From assembly GCA_025350745.1 (NCBI GenBank), contig JANXXG010000107.1, positions 1 to 10,012 of the forward strand: a stretch of 10,012 nucleotides of DNA, read 5' to 3'. This stretch comes from Chloroflexota bacterium. GTDB taxonomy: Bacteria > Chloroflexota > Limnocylindria > P2-11E. A program made the translations under genes and the position numbers. Below the pieces are notes generated by a model. That model saw only the letters and a program-made list of their open reading frames with translations, ran no database searches and was not told the DNA's origin. Shown one piece after another: positions 1 to 5,690 of this stretch. Position 1 is the first letter of the stretch. Each line of letters starts with the position of its first letter.

Positions 1-196
1 GGATCCGCGTGAGCATGTCGCCCACCGGGTCGTTCACGGTGACGCCGCGGGGACTGCGGGCCTTGGGTACGATCACCCGGCGCGGGCGCGGCGCCTCGCC
101 GCCGGCCTCGCTCCGCTCGAAGCGCGGGGCGTCCGCCGGACGCTGCGGTGGCTGGACCGGATTGACCGGATTCGTGGGGGTCACTTCTGTCGTCAT
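1..196 (-). CDS. rpsH: 30S ribosomal protein S8, 5' part only, with N-terminal extension
   Basis: Small-subunit protein S8, which binds the central domain of 16S rRNA early in 30S assembly. Only the first 65 codons lie in the window; the gene runs off the left edge. The family signature DPVGDMLTRI, which sits at the very N-terminus of normal S8, appears here at residues 56-65. Before it lie 53 extra residues opening MTTEVTPTNPVNPVQPPQ, Pro/Arg/Glu-rich and probably disordered. The ATG at 196 is 4 bases after the rpsN stop, which fits the operon spacing, although its Shine-Dalgarno sequence is weak. The alternative GTG at 37 would give a canonical-length S8, but I see no ribosome site before it and it would leave a 163-base gap in a tightly packed operon. 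The identity is firm and the long start is likely. Confidence 0.9.
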   Translation of the reverse strand, partial: MTTEVTPTNPVNPVQPPQRPADAPRFERSEAGGEAPRPRRVIVPKARSPRGVTVNDPVGDMLTRI

Positions 197-200
197 GAGA

Positions 201-386
201 TCACCAGCTCGACTTCGTCACGCCGGGCAGCTCGCCGACGAGCGCGCGCTCGCGGAAGCAGATCCGGCAGAGTCCGAATTTGCGCATGTATCCCCGGGCC
301 CGGCCACACACCAGGCATCGGTGATAGCCCTGCGTCTTGAACTTCGGCTCCTTCTGTGACTTGAGGATGAGGCTGAGCTTCGCCAA
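201..386 (-). CDS. rpsN: 30S ribosomal protein S14, short zinc-binding type (S14Z)
   Basis: Small-subunit head protein S14, 61 residues, the normal length of the short type Z family. A zinc ribbon is complete: C24-x2-C27 and C40-x2-C43, within the conserved stretch [14 protein letters not shown], and the protein ends in the family-typical SSW. The start codon is TTG at 386. It gives the canonical N-terminus (MAKLSL) and is preceded by AAGGGGG with 7 bases of spacing. The TTG directly follows the TAA of the in-register rplE frame, with no gap. The next gene, rpsH, begins 4 bases after the stop. Type Z S14 needs zinc; many bacteria also keep a zinc-free paralogue elsewhere, which this window cannot show. 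Confidence 0.96.
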   Translation of the reverse strand: MAKLSLILKSQKEPKFKTQGYHRCLVCGRARGYMRKFGLCRICFRERALVGELPGVTKSSW

Positions 387-1042
387 TTAGCTACCCCCTT
401 GAGCGGTGCGGAACGGCATGCCGAGCGACTTCAGCAGCGCGCGGCCTTCTTCGTCCGTCTTCGCGGTGTCACGATCGTGATCTCGAGCCCGCGCAGCCGG
501 TCGATCTTGTCGTACTCGATCTCCGGGAACACGAGCTGCTCCTTGAGGCCGAGCGAGTAATTGCCGCGGCCGTCGAAGCTGCGTTCCGGGATGCCTTGGA
601 AGTCGCGGATCCGCGGGAGGGCGACCGTGACGAGCTTCTCGAAGAAGTGCCACATTCGCGGCCCGCGCAGGGTCACCTTGAGGCCGATCGGCATGCCGAC
701 CCGCAGCCGGAAGTTCGAGATCGCCTTGCGCGACTTCGTCACGACGGGCCGCTGACCGGTGATCATTGCGAGGTCGTTCGAGGCGGCGTCCATCGTCTTC
801 GCATTCCCGATGGACTCGCCCATCCCGATGTTCAGGACGATCTTGTCCAGGCGAGGGACCTGCATGACGTTGGCGTAGCTGAACTGCTTGCGCAGCTCGT
901 CCTTCACGGCCTTCTCGTACCGCTCGCGCAGGACGCTCACCACCTTCGGCATGGCACCGTCCGACGTCGCCTGCGGCGCGGCGGTCGTGGACTTCCGTTT
1001 CGAGGGTGACGTCTTCCGGGGTGCTTTGACTTCGGTCGTCAT
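387..1042 (-). CDS. rplE: 50S ribosomal protein L5, reading frame disrupted near 470
   Basis: Large-subunit protein L5, which binds 5S rRNA in the central protuberance. The ATG at 1042 overlaps the rplX stop (TGATG) and has a good upstream GAGGGGAAGGA. The first 30 residues ([17 protein letters not shown]...) are a basic extension; the usual L5 N-terminus starts at M31 ([12 protein letters not shown]). The core is well conserved, including [25 protein letters not shown] and the [12 protein letters not shown] segment. After V191 (codon 472-470) this frame turns into [11 protein letters not shown] and stops at 431-433. The expected C-terminus ([21 protein letters not shown]) is present in the neighbouring frame and ends at the TAA at 387-389, directly before rpsN. 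Adding one base, or a -1 shift at V191, restores a 218-residue L5. L5 is essential, so a sequencing or assembly error is the simplest cause. Confidence 0.93.
394..400 (-). promoter_or_regulatory. Ribosome binding site that supports the TTG start of rpsN
   Basis: The minus strand reads AAGGGGG here, 7 bases upstream of the TTG at 386. It lies inside the last codons of rplE. It is the main reason for accepting a TTG start, together with the match to the family's usual N-terminus. Confidence 0.75.
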
Positions 1043-1374
1043 CAGTCCTTCCCCTCGCTCGCCAGAGCCTGGCCGCAGACCTTGCAGAAGCGCTCCTTGG
1101 TGTCGCCGTCGATGCGATTGCCGACCCGCGCCGGCTTGTTGCAATGCGGGCAGAGGAGCATGACCTTCCCGACGGAGAGCGGGACGAGCTGTTCGATGAT
1201 CCCGCCTTTCACGTTCTTGTTCGGGTTCGCCTTCGTATGGCGTTTCGCCGTATTCACGCCGGTCACGACCACAGCGGAGGTGCGGGGGTGCACTTCCTGC
1301 ACCTTGCCACGCTTGCCGCGATCTTTGCCTGCGAGCACGACGACCTCGTCGCCACGCCTGATCTTGGTCGGCAT
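1042..1374 (-). CDS. rplX: 50S ribosomal protein L24 with zinc ribbon
   Basis: Large-subunit protein L24, one of the first to bind 23S rRNA during 50S assembly, 110 residues, a normal length. The KOW motif lies near residues 7-33 ([18 protein letters not shown]), followed by the family segment at 40-60 ([17 protein letters not shown]). A four-cysteine zinc site follows: C75-x2-C78 and C97-x2-C100, the C+ form of L24. The ATG at 1374 directly abuts the rplN stop (TAGATG), and GGAGG lies 8 bases upstream of it. The stop overlaps the rplE start by one base, consistent with translational coupling. Confidence 0.97.
   Translation of the reverse strand: MPTKIRRGDEVVVLAGKDRGKRGKVQEVHPRTSAVVVTGVNTAKRHTKANPNKNVKGGIIEQLVPLSVGKVMLLCPHCNKPARVGNRIDGDTKERFCKVCGQALASEGKD
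1046..1056 (-). promoter_or_regulatory. Ribosome binding site supporting the extended rplE start
   Basis: The minus strand reads GAGGGGAAGGA, ending 3 bases before the ATG at 1042; the GAGGGG part lies 8 bases before it. The internal ATG at 952, which would give a canonical-length L5, has no comparable site, so the 30-residue extension is probably translated. Confidence 0.65.
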
Positions 1375-1743
1375 CTAGAGGACCTCCGGTGCGAGGGAAA
1401 CGATCTTCATGAAGTTCCGCTCGCGGAGCTCGCGGGCGACCGGTCCGAAGATGCGGGTGCCGCGCGGCTGGTTCTGCGGGGTGAGGAGCACGGCGGCGTT
1501 GTCGTCGAAGCGGATGAGCGAGCCATCGGCGCGCCGCATCTCCTTCGTCTGACGGACGACCACGGCCCGCACAACGTCACCCTTCTTCACCTGGGCATTC
1601 GGGATGGCCTGCTTCACCGCGGCGATGAACACATCGCCGATCGAAGCGCTGGTGCCGGTCGAGCTGCCCAGCACGCGGATCACCGAGAGCTCACGCGCTC
1701 CGGTGTTATCCGCGCAGCGGACGCGGGTGTACGGGCGGATCAT
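1375..1743 (-). CDS. rplN: 50S ribosomal protein L14
   Basis: Large-subunit protein L14, 122 residues, exactly the usual length and with no extension. It sits at the subunit interface next to L3 and L19 and contributes to intersubunit bridges. Family landmarks are [18 protein letters not shown] at the N-terminus, the [23 protein letters not shown] strand region and the C-terminal [24 protein letters not shown]. The ATG at 1743 overlaps the rpsQ stop by 4 bases (ATGA), and GGAG lies 8 bases upstream. In E. coli rplN starts the separate spc operon; here there is no space for a promoter, so it is read through from rpsQ. Confidence 0.98.
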   Translation of the reverse strand: MIRPYTRVRCADNTGARELSVIRVLGSSTGTSASIGDVFIAAVKQAIPNAQVKKGDVVRAVVVRQTKEMRRADGSLIRFDDNAAVLLTPQNQPRGTRIFGPVARELRERNFMKIVSLAPEVL

Positions 1744-2447
1744 TCGGCGGTCTCCGGAGCGGCGACCGCGGCCGGTGCCGCTTCGCGCTGCGGACTGAGG
1801 ATGTCCGTCACTCCCTCGGCCTGCTCGAGGTACTTCTCGACGTCGGCGACACGCGGCGCTGCTGCACCGGCCTCACCTGCCCGCGACAGGACCTCGATGA
1901 CCTGCCAGTGCTTCGTGGCACTGAACGGCCGGCTCTCCTGGATGCGCACGAGGTCGCCTGCCCGGACATCGCCGGCCGCATCGTGGGCCGCGTACTTCTT
2001 CCGGAGGCGGATCACCTTCTTGTACAGCGGGTGCTCGCGCATCCGCTCGATGACCACCGTCACGGTATGGGGCTGCTTCGCCGATGTGACGAGCCCGACG
2101 CGGGTGCGCCGGTGCGACCGGCGCCACGAATGGGCCGGAGCGTCCGCAGCGGATCCGCTGGCGCTCGCCGCGGCGCGGCGCAGCGGACGGGCACGCTTGA
2201 TCGGCACCGACGCCGCCGGGCGGCTCGACACCGCCGGCTTGGCGGCAACGGACTTGGCCGTCGTCTTCCTGGCCGCGGCCGCCTTGGGCGTGCTGGTCTT
2301 CGCGACGGCCTTGGCCGTGGCAGGCTTCTTGTCGGCCGCAGCCGCTTTCGCAGCCGGCTTCACCGAGGTCTTCTTGTCAGCTTTGTCGGCCGTCACGGCC
2401 TTCTTCGCTGTCGTCTTCTTGCTAGCCGCGGGCGCTTTCTCAGCCAT
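1740..2447 (-). CDS. rpsQ: 30S ribosomal protein S17 with very long Lys/Ala-rich N-terminal and short C-terminal tails
   Basis: Small-subunit protein S17, a 16S rRNA 5'-domain binder needed early in 30S assembly. The family is usually 80-90 residues; this one is 235. The OB-fold core covers about residues 112-190, with the recognisable stretches [28 protein letters not shown] and [19 protein letters not shown]. Residues 1-84 hold 28 Ala and 19 Lys by hand count, in blocks such as [15 protein letters not shown] and [11 protein letters not shown], resembling histone H1 or HU-type tails. Residues 85-111 are Arg/Ala/Ser-rich. The C-terminal 45 residues include a possible short amphipathic helix ([14 protein letters not shown]) and an Ala/Pro/Glu end. 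The ATG at 2447 overlaps rpmC by 8 bases, with GAGG 6 bases upstream. The frame is continuous, so this is not a fusion artefact visible here. Confidence 0.94.
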   Translation of the reverse strand: MAEKAPAASKKTTAKKAVTADKADKKTSVKPAAKAAAADKKPATAKAVAKTSTPKAAAARKTTAKSVAAKPAVSSRPAASVPIKRARPLRRAAASASGSAADAPAHSWRRSHRRTRVGLVTSAKQPHTVTVVIERMREHPLYKKVIRLRKKYAAHDAAGDVRAGDLVRIQESRPFSATKHWQVIEVLSRAGEAGAAAPRVADVEKYLEQAEGVTDILSPQREAAPAAVAAPETAE

Positions 2448-2643
2448 TCGTCGCCTCAGTCTTTCGTTCGTCCATCACGGTCAAAACGCGCGCAATGCGC
2501 TTCCTCGTGGCCGGTAGGCCCCGATAGTTCTTCAGCTGGCGGGTGGCCAGCTGGAACCGGAGGTTGAAGAGCTCCTCCTTCGCGTTCTTGAGCTCGTCGG
2601 TGAGCTCGGTATCAGACAGCCGCCGCATGTTCTTCAGTTGCAC
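2440..2643 (-). CDS. rpmC: 50S ribosomal protein L29, GTG start inside rplP
   Basis: Large-subunit protein L29, a small two-helix protein near the exit tunnel mouth beside L23, where it forms part of the docking area for nascent-chain factors. With the GTG at 2643 the protein is 67 residues and begins [14 protein letters not shown], which lines up with the usual N-terminus. The hallmark [16 protein letters not shown] lies at about residues 22-37 and a basic second helix ([16 protein letters not shown]) follows. GGAGG ends 9 bases before this GTG. A GTG 24 bases further upstream (2667) would add 8 residues but would leave GGAGG inside the coding region. The gene overlaps the end of rplP by 32 bases and the start of rpsQ by 8 bases. 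Confidence 0.95.
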   Translation of the reverse strand: MQLKNMRRLSDTELTDELKNAKEELFNLRFQLATRQLKNYRGLPATRKRIARVLTVMDERKTEATNG

Positions 2644-3067
2644 TGCTTCCAACCTCCGCGGTCTCACGGGTCAGGAACTTCGTCCTGATCGGGAGCTTGT
2701 ACGACGCGAGCCGCATCGCCTCTTTCGCGAGTCCAGGTTCGACACCGGCCAGCTCGAACAGGATCCGGCCGGGCTTGACGACCGCCACCCAATGGTCGGG
2801 CGCGCCCTTTCCGGAGCCCATCCGCACTTCGGCGGGCTTCTTCGTGACCGGCTTGTCCGGGAATATCCGGATCCAGACCTTTCCCCCACGCTTCAGGTGG
2901 TGGACGATCGCGCGACGAGCGGCCTCGATCTGGCGGGCGGTCATCCAGCAGGGCTCCTGCGCCTGGAGGGCGTAGTCGCCGAACGCGATGAACGCGCCGC
3001 CCGAGGCGGTGCCCTTCATCCGGCCGCGCTGGAACTTCCGGTGCTTGAGCCGCTTGGGCTGCAGCAT
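2612..3067 (-). CDS. rplP: 50S ribosomal protein L16
   Basis: Large-subunit protein L16, which contacts the A-site tRNA region and is required for a peptidyl-transferase-active 50S. It has 151 residues against the usual 137-145. It starts [19 protein letters not shown] and keeps [22 protein letters not shown], the highly conserved [21 protein letters not shown] segment and [20 protein letters not shown]. The family end TKFLTRE is followed by 16 extra residues ([16 protein letters not shown]), most of which overlie the rpmC ribosome site and start. The ATG at 3067 overlaps the rpsC stop by one base (TGATG), with GGGAG 7 bases upstream. A Cys-Trp pair stands where many relatives have Gly-Trp or Ala-Trp (EPCW). 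Confidence 0.97.
   Translation of the reverse strand: MLQPKRLKHRKFQRGRMKGTASGGAFIAFGDYALQAQEPCWMTARQIEAARRAIVHHLKRGGKVWIRIFPDKPVTKKPAEVRMGSGKGAPDHWVAVVKPGRILFELAGVEPGLAKEAMRLASYKLPIRTKFLTRETAEVGSSATEEHAAAV
2653..2657 (-). promoter_or_regulatory. Ribosome binding site that selects the rpmC GTG start
   Basis: The minus strand reads GGAGG, with 9 bases to the GTG at 2643. It lies within the last codons of rplP. It argues against the upstream in-frame GTG at 2667, which precedes it. Confidence 0.75.
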
Positions 3068-3837
3068 CAGGCCGCTCCCACCGGGCCGGCCGGTGCCGGG
3101 ATGGTGGTCAGCGGCGCTGTCGGCGCCGGGGCGCTCGGACCGGTGGGCGCGCCCATCGCAGCGGGCCGTGCGGCCGCCGCCGGCGCGTTCTGCGAGACCT
3201 GACGCGGAGCCGGCTCGATGTCGCCGCGATAGACCCAGGCCTTCACGCCGATCGTGCCGTACGTCGTCTTGGCGATCGCGCGACCGAACTCGATGTCCGC
3301 CCGGAGCGTGTGCAGCGGGACACGACCTTCGCGCTCCCACTCGCGACGGGACATCTCGGCACCGCCGAGGCGACCGGCGACCGCTACGCGGACACCTTTC
3401 GCGCCGGCCTTCATCGACCGTGACACGGTCTGCTTCAGCACCTTGCGGAACGAGACCCGCCGCTCGAGCTGCTGGGCAACGTTCTCGGCGATGAGGTTCG
3501 CGTCGAGCTCCGGGTAGCGGATCTCGAAGATGTTGACCTTCACGGCCTTGCCCGTGGCCTTGCCGAGGGCCTGACGGAGCTCCTCGACCTTCGCGCCGCC
3601 CTTGCCGATGACGACGCCGGGCTTCGCGGTCTGGATCGTCACCGTGACCTGGTTGGTCGAGCGCTCGATGTCGATGCGCGCGATCGCGGCGTCACGCAGA
3701 CGGCCGCGGATGGTCGACCGGATCGAGATGTCCTCTTTGAGGAGGATCCGATAGTTCTTCGCCTCGGCGAACCATTTCGCGTTCCAGGTCTTCGTGAATC
3801 CCAACCGATAGCCGATCGGGTGGACCTTCTGTCCCAT
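3067..3837 (-). CDS. rpsC: 30S ribosomal protein S3 with Ala/Pro-rich C-terminal tail
   Basis: Small-subunit head protein S3, which lines the mRNA entry tunnel and takes part in mRNA helicase activity with S4 and S5. It has 256 residues. The N-terminus is canonical ([14 protein letters not shown]). A KH type 2 domain carries [13 protein letters not shown] with the GKGG loop at residues 78-81. The C-terminal domain includes [34 protein letters not shown] and the [16 protein letters not shown] strand. After about residue 208 comes a tail of about 48 residues made almost entirely of Ala, Pro, Gly, Thr and Ser, with no lysine. AAGGAG lies 9 bases before the ATG at 3837, three bases after the rplV stop. 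Tails of variable composition on S3 are known in several phyla, so this one is notable rather than unique. Confidence 0.97.
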   Translation of the reverse strand: MGQKVHPIGYRLGFTKTWNAKWFAEAKNYRILLKEDISIRSTIRGRLRDAAIARIDIERSTNQVTVTIQTAKPGVVIGKGGAKVEELRQALGKATGKAVKVNIFEIRYPELDANLIAENVAQQLERRVSFRKVLKQTVSRSMKAGAKGVRVAVAGRLGGAEMSRREWEREGRVPLHTLRADIEFGRAIAKTTYGTIGVKAWVYRGDIEPAPRQVSQNAPAAAARPAAMGAPTGPSAPAPTAPLTTIPAPAGPVGAA

Positions 3838-3840
3838 GTG

Positions 3841-4179
3841 CTAAGACTCCTTCTCGTCGACGACCACGGTGATGTGGCTCGTGCGATGCAGCTTCACGTC
3901 GCGGCGGCCGCGACCACGCATCCAGATGCGCTTCATCCGCGGGCCCTCGTCGGCGGTCGCGCGCTTCACATACAGGTTCTCGAGGGTCAGGTTGAAGTTG
4001 TTCTCGGCGTTCGCGACCGCGGACCGGACCACCCGGCCGATCGTGAGCGCAGAGCCCTTCGGCAGATGCTCGAGCAGCGCGATCGCCTCCTCGGCCGACT
4101 TCCCCTTGATGAGGTCGGTCACGAGGCGCGCCTTACGGGGCGACACCCGCTGGAACGTCGCGCTCGCCTTCACTTCCAC
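3841..4179 (-). CDS. rplV: 50S ribosomal protein L22, GTG start
   Basis: Large-subunit protein L22, 112 residues, the usual length. Its long beta-hairpin reaches the exit-tunnel constriction opposite L4. Landmarks are the N-terminal RVSPRKARLVTDLIKGK, the SAVANAENN motif at about residues 54-61, and the C-terminal RTSHITVVV. The hairpin (residues 80-99) reads GPRMKRIWMRGRGRRDVKLH: length is conserved relative to the E. coli hairpin as I recall it, but the tip is unusually Arg/Gly-rich with a Trp at 86. Codon 1 is GTG at 4179, two bases after the rpsS stop, with only a weak upstream purine run, so translation probably depends on coupling to rpsS. A second GTG two codons downstream is a possible alternative. 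Confidence 0.96.
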   Translation of the reverse strand: MEVKASATFQRVSPRKARLVTDLIKGKSAEEAIALLEHLPKGSALTIGRVVRSAVANAENNFNLTLENLYVKRATADEGPRMKRIWMRGRGRRDVKLHRTSHITVVVDEKES

Positions 4180-4181
4180 GG

Positions 4182-4481
4182 CTATGACCCCGCCTTCACG
4201 GTCGTGGCCGTCTCCGCGGCTGCGCCGCGCCCGTGCCCCTTGAAGGTGCGTGTCGCGGCGAACTCGCCGAGCTTGTGACCGACCATGTTCTCGGTGATGA
4301 ACACCGGGACATGACGCCGGCCGTCGTGGACCGCGATGGTGTGGCCGACCATCATCGGCAGGATCATCGACGGGCGCGACCAGGTCTTGATGACCTTCTT
4401 CTCGTTGCGCGAGTTGAGGGCCTCGATCTTCTTCTTCAGGGACGCCTCAATGAAGGGTCCCTTCTTGATGGAACGGCTCAT
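4182..4481 (-). CDS. rpsS: 30S ribosomal protein S19
   Basis: Small-subunit head protein S19, which forms a complex with S13 and contacts the A-site finger and 5S-side intersubunit bridge. It has 99 residues with the signature [15 protein letters not shown], the [30 protein letters not shown] stretch beginning near residue 33 and the [17 protein letters not shown] segment. About eight residues beyond the common end (TATTVKAGS) form a small tail. The ATG at 4481 has GGAG 5 bases upstream, but that GGAG lies in the 3' arm of a perfect hairpin. The 82-base gap before the gene is the longest in the window, so rpsS is the one gene of the S10 block whose translation is least obviously coupled to its upstream neighbour. 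Confidence 0.98.
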   Translation of the reverse strand: MSRSIKKGPFIEASLKKKIEALNSRNEKKVIKTWSRPSMILPMMVGHTIAVHDGRRHVPVFITENMVGHKLGEFAATRTFKGHGRGAAAETATTVKAGS

Positions 4482-4486
4482 CTCAG

Positions 4487-4515
4487 CTCCAGCTTCGCTG
4501 GAGCGTGCCCCAGCG
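4487..4515 (-). promoter_or_regulatory. Two mutually exclusive hairpins over the rpsS ribosome binding site
   Basis: In RNA sense three segments are visible. Segment 1 (4515-4508) is CGCUGGGG, segment 2 (4503-4496) is CUCCAGCG, and segment 3 (4493-4487) is GCUGGAG. Segments 2 and 3 pair perfectly over 7 base pairs around a GAA loop, and segment 3 contains the rpsS Shine-Dalgarno GGAG, which this hairpin would bury. Segments 1 and 2 can instead pair over 8 base pairs, including one G-U, around a CACG loop, which would free the GGAG. Segment 2 cannot do both. This layout is that of a translational switch, but no ligand or protein is known to me and function is inferred from pairing alone. Confidence 0.5.
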
Positions 4516-4529
4516 GACGGGACTCGCTC

Positions 4530-4548
4530 GCCCCGGCAAAGCCGTGGC
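4530..4548 (-). promoter_or_regulatory. Small hairpin in the rplB-rpsS spacer
   Basis: In RNA sense, GCC-A-CGGC-UUU-GCCG-G-GGC can form a stem of 4 plus 3 base pairs with one A-G mismatch and a UUU loop. It lies between the rplB stop and the possible rpsS switch. There is no uridine run after it, so it is not a standard intrinsic terminator. It could be part of a structured leader or chance folding of GC-rich DNA. Confidence 0.3.
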
Positions 4549-4563
4549 TCACTCGCGCCTTCA

Positions 4564-5397
4564 TTACTTGCCCCTCTTCTTCTGCGGCTTGATCACGAAG
4601 CGATCGGTCTTCGGGTTCCGGCGCGTCTTCAGGCCCATCGCGGGCTTGCCCCACGGGGTCTGGGCCATGCCACCGACGGGCGACTTCGCCTCACCACCAC
4701 CGTGCGGGTGGTCCCGCGGCGACATGACGACGCCACGCACCTGCGGACGGCGGCCCATGTGCCGCTTGTGACCGGCGCCGCCGATCTTCTGGTTCTCGTG
4801 CTCGATGTTGCCGACCTGGCCGATCGTCGCGCGGCAGCGGACATGGATGATCCGGATGGTCCCTGAGGGCAGGCGGACCTGGGCGTAGTCGCCCTCCTTG
4901 GCGACGAGCTGCGCCACACCGCCCGCGGAGCGCACCAGCTGCGCGCCGCGGCCCGGCTGGAGCTCGACCCCGTGGATCTGCGTCCCGGTCGGGATGTTCT
5001 CGAGGGGCATGCAGTTCCCGAGGCGGGCCTCAGCGTCTGGACCGGAGATGACGGAGTCGCCGATCTTGAGGTCGAGGGGCGCAAGGATGTAGCGCTTCTC
5101 CCCGTCCTTGTAGACGAGCAGTGCGAGACGGCACGAGCGGTTCGGGTCGTACTCGATCGCCGTCACCTTCGCGGGGATGCCGTCCTTGTTCCGTTTGAAG
5201 TCGACGATGCGATAGCGGCGCTTCTCTCCGCCGCCGCGGTAGCGCATCGTGATGCGGCCCTGCTGATTGCGGCCGCCGGTGCGGTCCTTCGATTCGGTCA
5301 GGCTCTTCTCCGCGGGCTTCTTGGTGATCTCCTCGAAGTTCGCGGTCTGCCGATAGCGCCGGACCGGGGTGTATGGCTTGGATTTCTTCAGTGCCAT
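4564..5397 (-). CDS. rplB: 50S ribosomal protein L2
   Basis: Large-subunit protein L2, 277 residues, the usual length, needed for subunit association and peptidyl-transferase activity. It begins [15 protein letters not shown] and has the RNA-binding segment [20 protein letters not shown] at residues 41-60. The near-universal DHPHGGGE motif is at 229-236, containing the conserved histidine (H230) close to the peptidyl-transferase centre. Here the motif is preceded by MSPR where most relatives have MNPV. The C-terminus is basic (KPQKKRGK). The ATG at 5397 is two bases after the rplW stop, with AAGGGG 7 bases upstream. The gene is followed by the 82-base spacer before rpsS. Ala codons are mostly GCG (about 11 of 19 by hand count). 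Confidence 0.98.
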   Translation of the reverse strand: MALKKSKPYTPVRRYRQTANFEEITKKPAEKSLTESKDRTGGRNQQGRITMRYRGGGEKRRYRIVDFKRNKDGIPAKVTAIEYDPNRSCRLALLVYKDGEKRYILAPLDLKIGDSVISGPDAEARLGNCMPLENIPTGTQIHGVELQPGRGAQLVRSAGGVAQLVAKEGDYAQVRLPSGTIRIIHVRCRATIGQVGNIEHENQKIGGAGHKRHMGRRPQVRGVVMSPRDHPHGGGEAKSPVGGMAQTPWGKPAMGLKTRRNPKTDRFVIKPQKKRGK

Positions 5398-5399
5398 CG

Positions 5400-5690
5400 T
5401 TAGACCCCTTCCACGAAGTAGCGCTCGATCCGCTGGCCCTCGGCCAGCGTCACCACGGCCTTCTTCCAGTCGGACTGCTTGCCGACGCGCTTGCCGACCT
5501 TCCGGACCTTGCCCTTGACGGTCAGAGTGTTCACCGCGACGACGTCGACCTTGAACGACTCGGCGACCGCCTGGGCGATCTCCTGCTTCGTCGCGGCCTT
5601 CGCGACCGCGAACGTGTAGCGGCCGCTGTTCGTGCCGGTCATGGACTTCTCGGTGATGATCGGGCGGACGAGGACGAGATCACCTCTCAT
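5400..5690 (-). CDS. rplW: 50S ribosomal protein L23
   Basis: Large-subunit protein L23, 96 residues, a normal length. It sits at the exit-tunnel opening and is the main docking site for trigger factor and SRP. The N-terminal motif [10 protein letters not shown] is present; E14 corresponds to the glutamate that anchors trigger factor in E. coli L23 (E18). The [27 protein letters not shown] core and the [16 protein letters not shown] loop are typical of the bacterial form, with the short version of the tunnel-facing loop. The ATG at 5690 overlaps the rplD stop by 4 bases (ATGA). Confidence 0.97.
   Translation of the reverse strand: MRGDLVLVRPIITEKSMTGTNSGRYTFAVAKAATKQEIAQAVAESFKVDVVAVNTLTVKGKVRKVGKRVGKQSDWKKAVVTLAEGQRIERYFVEGV

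Noticed and set aside
1..6. BamHI site (GGATCC) exactly at the left edge, suggesting a clone end
   Set aside because: Similar GGATCC sites occur elsewhere by chance in GC-rich DNA and nothing else suggests vector sequence.
460..480. Programmed -1 ribosomal frameshift in rplE
   Set aside because: No slippery heptamer is present and no L5 gene known to me uses recoding; kept as a finding about a frame disruption, but recoding is not called.
2060..2447. S17 tail as a separate HU or H1-like gene fused by a missing stop
   Set aside because: The tail has no folded HU domain, and it shares the normal rpsQ start and overlap with rpmC, so it is treated as a tail of S17.
1144..2517. Long open frame on the plus strand (457 codons) opposite rplX, rplN and rpsQ
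   Set aside because: It lies wholly antisense to conserved ribosomal protein genes, has biased low-complexity sequence and no recognisable domain; long antisense frames are expected in high-GC DNA.
2667..2667. Upstream GTG as the start of rpmC
   Set aside because: The strong GGAGG lies downstream of it and fits the GTG at 2643, which also gives the normal L29 N-terminus.
4530..4548. Intrinsic transcription terminator between rplB and rpsS
   Set aside because: The hairpin is short with a mismatch and is not followed by a uridine run, and stopping here would cut off essential genes.
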